Below are positions 50,751-58,369 of a DNA stretch of 64,000 nucleotides, in pieces. The notes under the pieces are model-generated. The model was not told where the DNA came from. It worked only from the letters and a program-made list of their open reading frames with translations, and searched no databases. Within the stretch, counting starts at the first letter, position 1. Every line of letters starts with the position of its first letter. This DNA is from Anaerolineae bacterium. Lineage in GTDB: Bacteria > Chloroflexota > Anaerolineae > Anaerolineales > Villigracilaceae. The translations under genes were made by a program, and so were the position numbers. The stretch covers positions 62,001 to 126,000 of the forward strand of contig JAKLPV010000054.1 in NCBI GenBank assembly GCA_022013685.1, written 5' to 3'.

Positions 50751-51629
50751 CTAAATGCTCTCGCGCATGGCGGTTCTGTCTGCCGGGTGGCCGGTCCACA
50801 GCTCAAAGGCCAGGGCGGCTTGTTCAATCAGCATGCCCAGCCCGTTGGATGCCTGCAAACCGGCAGCGCGGGCGCGCTTCATCAGCAGGGTTTCGGGCGG
50901 GTTATAAACCAGGTCGTAGACAAAGGCTCTGAGCGGGAAACCCCAATCCCAGGCGCAGGTTTCGATGTTGGGGCTCATGCCAAGCGGCGTTGTGTTGACT
51001 AGCAGCTCAAAAGCGGTTGTTTGGGAATCGAGACTTTGGGCGGCCTGCAAGCCGAATTCCGTTACGAGGGCCTGGGCTTGCTCGATGCGCCGGGCCGCTA
51101 CCGCAACATCCCAGCCGTGGGCTTTGAGTGCAAAAACGACAGCCCGCGCCGACCCGCCAGAGCCTAAAACCAACCCCCTCCCGGCCTCCCCCATTTTCGA
51201 AACTCGAAAATGGGGGAGGGGAAGATTTGTCCCTCCCCTAAATTCCGTTCTTTGGAATTTGGGGGAGGGTAGGTGGGGGCTCAAATCTTCCCAAAACCCC
51301 GCCGCATCGGTGTTATCGCCGATCAAGCGGCCATTCTGTGCGTAAATCGTGTTGACCGCGCCGATGGCTTTTGCCGTTTCAGAGAGTTCATCCAGCAGTG
51401 AGAGTACCGCCTGCTTGTGCGGAATGGTCACATTCAGCCCGTGGATCTCTCCGCTGCGGACGCGCCCCAGGAGATGGGCCAATTCGTCTGGGCGAGCCGG
51501 GTCAACCGGGAACAGGGAATAACTGCCTTCCAGCCCGGCTGCTTTCAGCGCGGCAGTGTGCAGTTTGGGCGAAAGGCTGTGGCTGAGGGGGAAGCCAGTT
51601 AAGCCGAGGCGATAGGCTTCACGTTTCAT
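50751..51629 (-). CDS. aroE: Shikimate dehydrogenase with in-frame palindromic insertion
   Basis: The protein has 292 aa. GLTGFPLSHSLSPKLH binds shikimate, LNVTIPHKQ holds the catalytic Lys, DNTDAAGFWEDL follows, and LVLGSGGSARAVVFAL is the NADP-binding turn. Between FWEDL and LVLGSGG, residues about 117-152 (including PSPKFQRTEF and LPLPHFRVSKMGEAG) are not part of the normal fold and are encoded by a double hairpin element. It makes shikimate from 3-dehydroshikimate. Its ATG overlaps the aroA stop by 4 nt. Confidence 0.93.
   Translation of the reverse strand: MKREAYRLGLTGFPLSHSLSPKLHTAALKAAGLEGSYSLFPVDPARPDELAHLLGRVRSGEIHGLNVTIPHKQAVLSLLDELSETAKAIGAVNTIYAQNGRLIGDNTDAAGFWEDLSPHLPSPKFQRTEFRGGTNLPLPHFRVSKMGEAGRGLVLGSGGSARAVVFALKAHGWDVAVAARRIEQAQALVTEFGLQAAQSLDSQTTAFELLVNTTPLGMSPNIETCAWDWGFPLRAFVYDLVYNPPETLLMKRARAAGLQASNGLGMLIEQAALAFELWTGHPADRTAMRESI
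51174..51280. repeat. Double-hairpin palindromic element inside aroE
   Basis: Hairpin 1: CCTCCCCCATTTTCGA/TCGAAAATGGGGGAGG, 16-bp perfect arms with loop AAC (51185-51219). Hairpin 2: CCCTCCCCTAAATTCC with GGAATTTGGGGGAGGG, 16-bp arms with one mismatch (51231-51269). Outer C-rich and G-rich ends are imperfectly complementary. The frame stays open through the element. Confidence 0.85.
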
Positions 51630-52921
51630 TTTTCACGTTTCATTTGTTCCAAAACATCAAAATAATTCGGAAACGTTTTCGAGACACAGCCAGGGTTTTC
51701 GATCTCGATGCCTGGCGCACGCAGGCCAATGAGCGAGAAGGCCATCGCCATGCGGTGATCGTTGTAGGTCTGGATCTTTGCCGGGCGGATATCTTGGCAC
51801 GGGTGGATCGTCATGCCGTCCGGGTGTTCCTCAACGGTCACGCCCAGGCGGGTCAGTTCGGTGCAGGTTGCTGCGACCCGGTCGGTTTCTTTGACCCGCG
51901 CCGATGCGATGCCGCGAATGCGGGTGGGGGAACTGGCAAAGGGAGCAATCGCCGCCAGCGTTTGAGCCGTATCGGGAATGTCGCGCATGTCCACGTCCAG
52001 GCCGCGCAGAGGAGCGGAGCCGGTCACGGTAACGGAATCAGAGCCAAGGCGTATCTCTGCCCCCATTTGGCGGAGCACATCCAGAAAAGCGATGTCACCC
52101 TGCTTCGACTGGCGGCGGATGTTTTCAACGCAAACTCTCCCGCCGCAGATCAACGGCGCGGCGAAAAAATAGGAGGCGGCCGAGGCGTCTGATTCGACGA
52201 TGTAACCCTCACGCGGCTGGTAGCGCCCGGCGCGGACGGTGAACTGCTCGTAGCCGCGACGCTCGACGCTCAGGCCGAATTCTTGCATGACGGCCAGGGT
52301 CATTTCGATATACGGTTTGGAGTTGAGCTCGGTCGAAAGGGTCAGCTCAACGGGATTTTTGGCATAGGGTGCAACCATCAACAGCGCCGAAAGGAACTGG
52401 CTGGAAATATCCCCGGCTATGCTGGCTTGCCCGCCCGGCAGGCCGCTGGCGTGAATGGTGATGGGCGGGCAGATGGATTTACGATTGGTGATCGGCTGAT
52501 TCAACGGTTGGATGACCGCCCCCAGCGCTTCCAGCGTTTCGACCAGGTCACCGATCGGGCGTTCGCGCATGCGCGGTTCGCCGTCTAGCGTGTATTGACC
52601 GCTGCCGAGGGTCAGGAAGGCGCTCAAGAAGCGCGCCGCCGTCCCGGCGTTGCCGATGAACAGTTCGGCGTGGCTAGCCGGGATGCGCCCGCCCAAGCCG
52701 CTGACGGTCATCGTCTGGCTGGCTTCGTCGAGTCGGATGCCAAACCCCAAAGTCTGGAGCGCGGCGGCGAAATAGCGTGAATCGTCGCTGAAGAGCGCGT
52801 TTTCGAGGCGGGTGGTGCCGTCGGCCAGGGCTGCGATCAGCAGGGCGCGGTTGGTCAGCGATTTCGAGCCGGGGACGCGTACGCTGGCATGGAGGGGGTG
52901 GGTGATGGTTTGAATGAGCAT
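51626..52921 (-). CDS. aroA: 3-phosphoshikimate 1-carboxyvinyltransferase (EPSP synthase)
   Basis: The protein has 431 aa. Signatures: VPGSKSLTNRALLIAALADG (about 16-35), the PEP-site GNAGTAARFLSAFLTLG (about 89-105), and YNDHRMAMAFSLIGLRAPG near the C-terminus. It joins PEP to shikimate 3-phosphate. The last residues (MKREK) and the first residues of AroE (MKREA) come from two copies of ATGAAACGTGAA. Start ATG 52921 follows the Nudix gene after 24 bp. Confidence 0.96.
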   Translation of the reverse strand: MLIQTITHPLHASVRVPGSKSLTNRALLIAALADGTTRLENALFSDDSRYFAAALQTLGFGIRLDEASQTMTVSGLGGRIPASHAELFIGNAGTAARFLSAFLTLGSGQYTLDGEPRMRERPIGDLVETLEALGAVIQPLNQPITNRKSICPPITIHASGLPGGQASIAGDISSQFLSALLMVAPYAKNPVELTLSTELNSKPYIEMTLAVMQEFGLSVERRGYEQFTVRAGRYQPREGYIVESDASAASYFFAAPLICGGRVCVENIRRQSKQGDIAFLDVLRQMGAEIRLGSDSVTVTGSAPLRGLDVDMRDIPDTAQTLAAIAPFASSPTRIRGIASARVKETDRVAATCTELTRLGVTVEEHPDGMTIHPCQDIRPAKIQTYNDHRMAMAFSLIGLRAPGIEIENPGCVSKTFPNYFDVLEQMKREK

Positions 52922-52945
52922 GTCGATCCGAGCTTGATGGGTGGT

Positions 52946-53524
52946 TTAACTGGGTTTCCAATTTGGATGGGCGTTGATGTAATTCAGGGACATTGCAACT
53001 ACGGCTGACCAGGCCAGTATTTTGAATTCGCCCGCATTCAGAGCGTTTTCGATTTCATTTTTACTGAGCAGGAGTAATTCCTGGTCTTCCAGATCGTCGC
53101 TGTTGGGTTCAGCTACTTTTTTTGCATTCAAGGCCAAAAATAAGTGCATGGTTGCTATTCCACGGTTTGGGTCGAGGATGTGGCTTCCCAGGTTCACCCA
53201 ATCTTGTGCTTCATAACCCATTTCTTCAAGTAATTCTCGCTTGGCAGCGTCAATCGGTGCTTCATCTGGTTCCAGCATTCCGCCAACTGGCGCCAGGGTT
53301 GTGCCTGCCACTGCATATTTTGTTTGCCGAAAACATAGGAACTGATTGTCTTCTGTCACTGCAAGCAGAATAGCCGCGCTTGGGATGATCAGCCAGGCCC
53401 AGTCCGGGATAATTTTGCCATCGGGCAATTTCACCGTATGACTCTCTACAGTTAAAAACTTATTGTGACTGAGAATGGTTTTTCTTTCAACGGTTTCCCA
53501 AAGGCGCAACTCTGTTGTTTTCAT
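52946..53524 (-). CDS. Nudix hydrolase (ADP-ribose pyrophosphatase-like)
   Basis: The protein has 192 aa. The Nudix box is complete: GGMLEPDEAPIDAAKRELLEEMGY (shown here as GGMLEPDE then REL-LEEMGY), with the catalytic REx2EE. The order of elements before the box (WAWLIIPSAAILLAV, FLCFRQTKY) fits the ADP-ribose/NDP-sugar pyrophosphatase group. Its place inside the aro operon is unexplained; it might clear a nucleotide or phosphorylated intermediate. It has 17 bp and 24 bp gaps to its neighbours, so it is probably co-transcribed. Confidence 0.88.
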   Translation of the reverse strand: MKTTELRLWETVERKTILSHNKFLTVESHTVKLPDGKIIPDWAWLIIPSAAILLAVTEDNQFLCFRQTKYAVAGTTLAPVGGMLEPDEAPIDAAKRELLEEMGYEAQDWVNLGSHILDPNRGIATMHLFLALNAKKVAEPNSDDLEDQELLLLSKNEIENALNAGEFKILAWSAVVAMSLNYINAHPNWKPS

Positions 53525-53541
53525 GTTTTTTTTCCTGATGC

Positions 53542-54558
53542 TTACACAACCCGTCTGTCCACCGCTTCGGCCACGGCGCGGATCTGGCGCACCATTTGGG
53601 CGAACTTTTCGGGCTTGAGCGATTGCGCGCCATCCGAAACGGCTTCTTCGGGGTGCGGGTGAACTTCAACGATCAGCCCATCGGCCCCGGCGGCGATGGC
53701 GGCGCGCGCGATCGGCAAGACATATTCCCATTTGCCGGTTGAATGGCTCGGATCGAGAATGACCGGCAGGTGAGTCTGGGCTTGCAGGACGGGGATGGCG
53801 TTGATGTCGGTCGTGTTGCGGGTGGCCGTTTCAAAGGTGCGGATTCCGCGCTCGCAGAGTATGACGCGCCGGTTGCCGTTCGACAGCACGTATTCGGCAG
53901 CCATCAGCAATTCTTCGGCGGTGGCCGACATGCCGCGTTTGAGCAGAATCACCCGGTCCGTTTTGCCGACCGCGTGCAGCAGGTTGAAATTTTGCATGTT
54001 GCGCGCCCCGATCTGGAGCACGTCGGCGTATTTGGCAACCACTTCAACCTGCTCGGTGGCCATAACCTCGGTCACGATCGGCAGGCCGGTGATCTCGCGC
54101 ACTTCGGCCAGCAGTTCCAGCCCGGCTTCACCCATACCCTGGAAGGCGTAAGGCGAGGTGCGCGGCTTGAAGGCTCCGCCGCGCAGGGCGTGCCCGCCGG
54201 CTTCTTTGATGGCGAGCGCGCTTTCGAGCAGCTGCTCGCGGCTCTCGACCGAGCACGGCCCGGCGATGATCAGGATCTCGTCGCTGCCAACTTTGACGCC
54301 GTTGACGTTGATAATGCTGTTTTCAGCCTGGAACTCGCGCGAGGTGATCTTGTACGGTTTCGAGATGCGCATGACGTTGTCGACGCCGTCCATCAGCTCG
54401 ATGGTTTCTTTGGAGATCCGGCGAATATCGCCAACGATGCCGATGATGGTGCGCTCGGTGCCCCTGGAAAGGTGAACGTTCAGCCCATTCTGCTCGACAT
54501 AAGCAATGGCATGTGAAATTTGTTCCTGGCTTGCGCTGGTGCGCATGATGATCATCAT
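53542..54558 (-). CDS. aroF: 3-deoxy-7-phosphoheptulonate (DAHP) synthase, copy 1
   Basis: The protein has 338 aa. Residues 1-75 form the ferredoxin-like regulatory domain of the type I-beta enzyme ([21 protein letters not shown]). The barrel has [29 protein letters not shown] and [13 protein letters not shown]. It joins PEP and erythrose 4-phosphate, the committed step. Its ATG overlaps the stop of copy 2 (TTATGATG). The two copies differ most in the regulatory domain and may respond to different end products. Confidence 0.95.
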   Translation of the reverse strand: MMIIMRTSASQEQISHAIAYVEQNGLNVHLSRGTERTIIGIVGDIRRISKETIELMDGVDNVMRISKPYKITSREFQAENSIINVNGVKVGSDEILIIAGPCSVESREQLLESALAIKEAGGHALRGGAFKPRTSPYAFQGMGEAGLELLAEVREITGLPIVTEVMATEQVEVVAKYADVLQIGARNMQNFNLLHAVGKTDRVILLKRGMSATAEELLMAAEYVLSNGNRRVILCERGIRTFETATRNTTDINAIPVLQAQTHLPVILDPSHSTGKWEYVLPIARAAIAAGADGLIVEVHPHPEEAVSDGAQSLKPEKFAQMVRQIRAVAEAVDRRVV

Positions 54559-55589
54559 AATGTCACCTCGTGCTGCGGGACTTTGCGTCCCATGACTTCG
54601 GCAATCGCGCGGACTTGTTTGACCATATCGGCGAATTGCTCAGGTTTGTAAGATTGGGCCCCGTCCGAAACGGCCTGCTCAGGGTGGGGGTGGACTTCGA
54701 CGATCAGCCCGTCTGCCCCGGCTGCGATGGCGGCGCGGGCGATGGCGGTCACGTATTCGGTTTTACCGGTCGAGTGGGATGGATCAAGGAAAACTGGCAG
54801 GTGAGTCTGCGCCTTTAGCACCGGCACAGCGTTGATATCGGTCGTATTGCGCGTGGATGTCTCGAAAGTGCGGATTCCGCGCTCACAGAGCATGATCCGC
54901 CGGTTGCCATTGGAGATAACGTATTCGGCGGCCATCAGCAGATCTTCAACGGTGGCGGCCATGCCGCGTTTGAGCAGCACGGCGCGCTCGGTCTTGCCGA
55001 CCGCATGCAGTAGATTGAAGTTTTGCATGTTGCGCGCCCCGATCTGAAGCACATCTGCAAATTTCGCCACCAGATCCACCTGGTCGGGAGCCATCACCTC
55101 GGTCACGATCGGCATTCCGGTCAATTCGCGGGCTTCGGCCAGCAGTTCCAGCCCGGCTTCGCCCATGCCCTGAAAGGCATATGGTGAACTGCGCGGTTTG
55201 AAGGCGCCGCCGCGCAGGGCATGCGCCCCGGCTTCGCGGACAGCCTGCGCGATTTCGAGCATTTGTGTGCGGCTTTCGACCGAACACGGCCCGGCAATGA
55301 TCAAAATCTCGTCGCTGCCAACTTTGACGCCATTAATATTGAAAACAGTATTCTCTTTCTGGAATTCGCGCGAGGCCAGCTTGTACGGGCGCGAAATCGA
55401 CATGACATGGTCCACGCCGGGCAGCAGGGCCACCACTTCACGGTCGATGCGGCGGATGTCGCCAACCACGCCGATCACATTGCGCTCAGCCCCGTGGACG
55501 ATGTGGGCGCGCAGTCCGTGTTCTTCGACCATGGTGATTGCTCCGGCCACTTCCACTTCTGATGCTTCGGTTTTCATAATAATCATCAT
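54555..55589 (-). CDS. aroF: 3-deoxy-7-phosphoheptulonate (DAHP) synthase, copy 2
   Basis: The protein has 344 aa with the same layout as copy 1: regulatory domain ([21 protein letters not shown]) and barrel with [29 protein letters not shown] and [13 protein letters not shown]. All metal and PEP residues are kept in both copies. AAAGGAGAAGT precedes ATG 55589; an upstream extension of 79 residues reads through aroH in another frame and is not real. The high similarity suggests a recent tandem duplication or steady gene conversion. Confidence 0.95.
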   Translation of the reverse strand: MMIIMKTEASEVEVAGAITMVEEHGLRAHIVHGAERNVIGVVGDIRRIDREVVALLPGVDHVMSISRPYKLASREFQKENTVFNINGVKVGSDEILIIAGPCSVESRTQMLEIAQAVREAGAHALRGGAFKPRSSPYAFQGMGEAGLELLAEARELTGMPIVTEVMAPDQVDLVAKFADVLQIGARNMQNFNLLHAVGKTERAVLLKRGMAATVEDLLMAAEYVISNGNRRIMLCERGIRTFETSTRNTTDINAVPVLKAQTHLPVFLDPSHSTGKTEYVTAIARAAIAAGADGLIVEVHPHPEQAVSDGAQSYKPEQFADMVKQVRAIAEVMGRKVPQHEVTL

Positions 55590-55615
55590 AGGGTACTTCT
55601 CCTTTGGCTTTTCGG

Positions 55616-55987
55616 TTAATTTTCTTTGACCAGATCTGGTCTTAAGATGATTGCTTTTCTCAAATACATGTGCCGGATCTCGCCCTGCGGCAAGTCCGTA
55701 TTCCAGTGCATCAGCACCCTCAATGCTTTGGGCAGGCTGTTGGGTACGGCGATTTCCAGTCCGCACAACAACGGCACTTGCCCCCAGCCCATTTCGCGGG
55801 CCGCTCGCGCCGGGTGGACGGAACACAGGTCGGGGGTCAGGGTAAAGGTGATGCTGGCGATATCATCCGGCACCAGGCTGGGGTTGGCTTGCAGGATGGC
55901 TTCCAGTAGTTCCTTGGTCGCCTCCAGGATCAAATCCGGCTGGTCTTCTTCAATACTGATTGCGCCACGAATTCCACGAACAGGCAT
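55616..55987 (-). CDS. aroH: Monofunctional chorismate mutase, AroH type
   Basis: The protein has 123 aa and follows the Bacillus subtilis AroH pattern: [13 protein letters not shown] with catalytic Arg7, [18 protein letters not shown], Cys-x-x-Glu in LLCGLEI, Arg in [10 protein letters not shown], and [14 protein letters not shown]. It makes prephenate from chorismate. AAGGAG precedes ATG 55987. It is the first gene of the operon, downstream of the attenuator-like leader. No prephenate dehydratase or dehydrogenase is in the window. Confidence 0.94.
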   Translation of the reverse strand: MPVRGIRGAISIEEDQPDLILEATKELLEAILQANPSLVPDDIASITFTLTPDLCSVHPARAAREMGWGQVPLLCGLEIAVPNSLPKALRVLMHWNTDLPQGEIRHMYLRKAIILRPDLVKEN

Positions 55988-56007
55988 ATCCAAATCTCCT
56001 TTTTGGG

Positions 56008-56103
56008 AGACCTGACAGGTTTCCGCAAGCGCTTTCTTTTCAGGCTGCACCTGATTAGCAAATCGCTTTGGTGGGGAGCCGCCTGCTAAAACCTGTCAGG
56101 TCT
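56008..56103. repeat. 96-bp MITE-like element in the aro leader
   Basis: Perfect 15-bp terminal arms AGACCTGACAGGTTT/AAACCTGTCAGGTCT. It lies between the leader terminator and the aroH ribosome binding site, so it is transcribed in every readthrough mRNA. Each arm is itself nearly palindromic (ACCTGTCAGGT), so it could also be a protein-binding site. Confidence 0.75.
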
Positions 56104-56112
56104 GGGGCTAAC

Positions 56113-56145
56113 AAAAAAGCGCGAGGCCGTGTCGCCTCGCGCTTT
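56113..56145 (-). terminator. Leader (attenuator) terminator of the aro operon
   Basis: On the minus strand AAAGCGCGAGGC pairs perfectly with GCCTCGCGCTTT (12 bp) around GACACG and is followed by a T-run. It lies 26 nt after the stop of the aromatic leader peptide and 126 nt before the aroH start. I could not find by eye a clear competing antiterminator stem. Confidence 0.88.
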
Positions 56146-56171
56146 GGGGTTCGTTTTCTCACTTCGCCCGG

Positions 56172-56252
56172 TTAAGCACCGCTAACGGCAGTCCGTTTGG
56201 GGGAGCCGTAAAAATAAAACCAAAAAAAGTAGGAGCGGAGAGTTGTATTCAT
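56172..56252 (-). CDS. Aromatic leader peptide of the aro operon (attenuation)
   Basis: A 26-codon ORF reads MNTTLRS, then eight consecutive aromatic codons YFFWFYFY (56208-56231), then GSPKRTAVSGA and stop. It lies between a consensus promoter and an intrinsic terminator, upstream of aroH. By analogy with pheL and trpL of enteric bacteria, ribosome stalling at uncharged tRNA-Phe, -Tyr or -Trp would favour readthrough into the biosynthesis genes. All three aromatic amino acids are read in one run, which fits control of the common pathway. Ribosome binding site weak or absent; the transcript start may be only about 10 nt upstream. Confidence 0.85.
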   Translation of the reverse strand: MNTTLRSYFFWFYFYGSPKRTAVSGA

Positions 56253-56267
56253 AGGTTAAGTTGGCGT

Positions 56268-56297
56268 AGTTTAGCACCGGCCTTTAGTACTTGTCAA
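56268..56297 (-). promoter_or_regulatory. Promoter of the aro operon
   Basis: Minus-strand TTGACA (56292-56297) and TAAACT (56268-56273) with 18-bp spacing. The start would fall near 56261, about 10 nt before the leader ATG. It is the best sigma-70-type promoter I see in the window. Confidence 0.75.
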
Positions 56298-56358
56298 GAC
56301 CACTTTTATAAAAATTTAGTCAACGTTTATGAAGCGATATAAAAATGGCCGGGACGGG

Positions 56359-56364
56359 TATAAT
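56359..56364 (+). promoter_or_regulatory. -10 box of the deacetylase gene, leaderless type
   Basis: TATAAT is followed by TCAGCCGCC and ATG 56374. No ribosome binding site is seen. The box supports ATG 56374 over the in-frame ATG at 56329. Confidence 0.6.
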
Positions 56365-56373
56365 TCAGCCGCC

Positions 56374-57240
56374 ATGATCTCCCCGCGTGTTCTGCTCAGC
56401 ATCGATTACGAACCCTGGTTCGCCCTGACCCGCCGCTATGATTCTCTTGTCGATCCGCAGCAGCGCCGCGACCTGGATGGCGGCTTTACCCTGCGCGCCC
56501 TCGACCCCATCCTCGAGATGTTGGGCGAAGCCAAAGCCAGCTTCTATCTGGTCGGTGAAATTGGCGGGTGGTACCCCGAAATCCCGCAAAAAATCGCCGC
56601 TGCCGGTCACGAACTTGGCCTGCACTGCCAGTTTCACCGCCCACTGGTCGACGAGCTTGAGCTTGCCAAAGACCTGGCCGCCTCTGCGGCCTGGCGCGCG
56701 CAATATCACGTTCAGGGCTATCGCGCCCCGATGGTCGGGATCAGCGAAGCCGCCTATCCCTTGCTCAGGGATGCCGGTTTCAGCTACAGTTCATCCATCT
56801 ATGCCCCCAGCGGGCAGTTGATCGAAAAAAGCGGCATGCTCGAATTGCCAGTCAGCACGCTTTCGCTTTTCAATCGACCTGCCGAGTTAACTGCCCCGCG
56901 TAATTTTTCGCCCAGGCTGCTGGCGGGCGGCGAAGTGCCGTACGGCTCCAGTTTTATGATCGGATTAATGCCCAAACTGATCTTGAAAATTTTAGAGCGG
57001 GAAATCCGCGCCGGACTCAGCCCGGTCATTATCATGCACCCGTACGAACTCGTCCGCCCTGAGTCTTTCCTGCGCCGGATGGGGCGCGACGTGGCTTCGC
57101 ACCCTTTGCTTTTTCCTTTTACGTTGAGAAAATCCAACTTCCTGAAAACCTTGCTCAAGTATTTCCCCGTTTCCCCGCTTTTAACTTACATCGAAGAAAT
57201 CAGAATGCAAAACGCAGCATCCTCAACACCTGCATCCTGA
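56374..57240 (+). CDS. Polysaccharide deacetylase-family protein
   Basis: The protein has 288 aa. The NodB-like start is VLLSIDYEPWFA, in which the metal Asp is present; GHELGLHCQFHRPL takes the place of the H-x3-H motif (His-x-x-x-His), and GYRAPMVGIS is the conserved Arg loop. IIMHPYELV is the late His motif. This arrangement resembles deacetylases of exopolysaccharide gene clusters. It has no signal peptide, so it would act on cytosolic or membrane-bound sugar intermediates. It heads a run of envelope genes. Confidence 0.83.
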   Translation: MISPRVLLSIDYEPWFALTRRYDSLVDPQQRRDLDGGFTLRALDPILEMLGEAKASFYLVGEIGGWYPEIPQKIAAAGHELGLHCQFHRPLVDELELAKDLAASAAWRAQYHVQGYRAPMVGISEAAYPLLRDAGFSYSSSIYAPSGQLIEKSGMLELPVSTLSLFNRPAELTAPRNFSPRLLAGGEVPYGSSFMIGLMPKLILKILEREIRAGLSPVIIMHPYELVRPESFLRRMGRDVASHPLLFPFTLRKSNFLKTLLKYFPVSPLLTYIEEIRMQNAASSTPAS

Positions 57241-57274
57241 TTCTGTATCCATTATTCACCCTTCTGTCTTCCCC

Positions 57275-58312
57275 ATGCCTCTCCTGCGCCAACTCTCCCC
57301 CGACGAACCCTCCAACTGGCCGGCATCGCTGACCGGCCCTGCTACGTTCACCGCGCTGGACTCGTGGTCAGAGCTGGTGCGCGCGATTTATCGCTATCCG
57401 ATCTACCGCTTCGAAACCGAGAACGAAGGGACGGTCACCGGCCTTCTGGCCCTGACGCAGGTCAAACACCCCATCTTTGGCAACTATCTGACCACGGCGC
57501 CCTTCGGCTCCTACGGCGGCTTTGCCTGCGCGGACGATGAAGCCCGCGATCTGCTGCTCGAGGCTGCCCGCAAGCTGGCCGCCGAACTGGGCGTGGAATA
57601 CGTTAACCTGCGTTTTGCCGCCGATGACCCGATTCCGCCCTCGGGCTGGAGCCAGCATCCCGTCTATCACACCTACCTGGTTGACCTGACACCTGACACC
57701 GAAACACTTTTACACACCTTCTCATCCGACCACCGCAACCATGTCCGCAAATCGCTCAAAAAAGGATTCACTGTCAAGTTTGGCCGCCTTGACCTGCTCG
57801 ACGATGCTTATGAAGCGCTGGCGCGTTCCATGCACGAACTGGGTTCGCCCTATCATGCCAAAACCTACCTGAAAACCATGGCCGAGCTGCACGGCGACTC
57901 GCTCGAATTCGCCGTGCTCTACGCCCCGGATGGCAAACTGGCCGGGGCGGGAGTCTTCATCCTGCATGGTAGCTTTGCCACCAACCTGCACCTCAACATC
58001 TTGCGCGCCCACCGCGCCGATTATGCCGGAGAATTTCTCTACTGGCAGGTCATCAGCCGTTATGCCGGGCGTGGATATCAAGTTTTTGATCTTGGCCGCA
58101 GCCTGATCGGTTCCGGCAACGAAACCTTCAAGCTCAAGTGGAAACCGCGCGTCCAGCCGCTGGCCTACTGGTACACCCTCAAACCCGGCACGGAAATTCC
58201 CGCCCTGAACCAGAAAAACCCCAAATTCCAGTTTGCCATCTGGCTCTGGAAACGCCTGCCCGCCTTCATCATCCGCCCGCTTGGACCGTTTTTGATCAAA
58301 GGCCTGGCCTGA
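57275..58312 (+). CDS. FemAB-like GNAT-fold transferase
   Basis: The protein has 345 aa. Two GNAT-like halves: SYGGFACADDEARDLLLEAA and, in the second, HRNHVRKSLKKGFTV (about 149-163), LVYAPDG-like strands and FLYWQVISRYAGRGYQVFDLGRS with SGNETFKLKWKPRVQPL. This is the pattern of FemAB-related proteins of exopolysaccharide or exosortase loci and of peptidoglycan-bridge enzymes. It follows the deacetylase gene and probably works on the same polymer. Donor and acceptor are unknown. Confidence 0.82.
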   Translation: MPLLRQLSPDEPSNWPASLTGPATFTALDSWSELVRAIYRYPIYRFETENEGTVTGLLALTQVKHPIFGNYLTTAPFGSYGGFACADDEARDLLLEAARKLAAELGVEYVNLRFAADDPIPPSGWSQHPVYHTYLVDLTPDTETLLHTFSSDHRNHVRKSLKKGFTVKFGRLDLLDDAYEALARSMHELGSPYHAKTYLKTMAELHGDSLEFAVLYAPDGKLAGAGVFILHGSFATNLHLNILRAHRADYAGEFLYWQVISRYAGRGYQVFDLGRSLIGSGNETFKLKWKPRVQPLAYWYTLKPGTEIPALNQKNPKFQFAIWLWKRLPAFIIRPLGPFLIKGLA

Positions 58313-58369
58313 GCCTCTACTTTCTACTTTCCATCCGCTATTTCTTTCTTCTTTCCTCTTTGGCCTTCA

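Noticed and set aside
53743-54516. Plus-strand open frame of 257 codons opposite the first DAHP synthase
   Set aside because: It mirrors the codon pattern of the real gene; a similar shadow exists opposite the second copy, as expected from gene duplication.
55590-55826. 79-residue extension of the second DAHP synthase
   Set aside because: It overlaps aroH out of frame, while ATG 55589 has a strong AAGGAG site and aligns with the start of copy 1.
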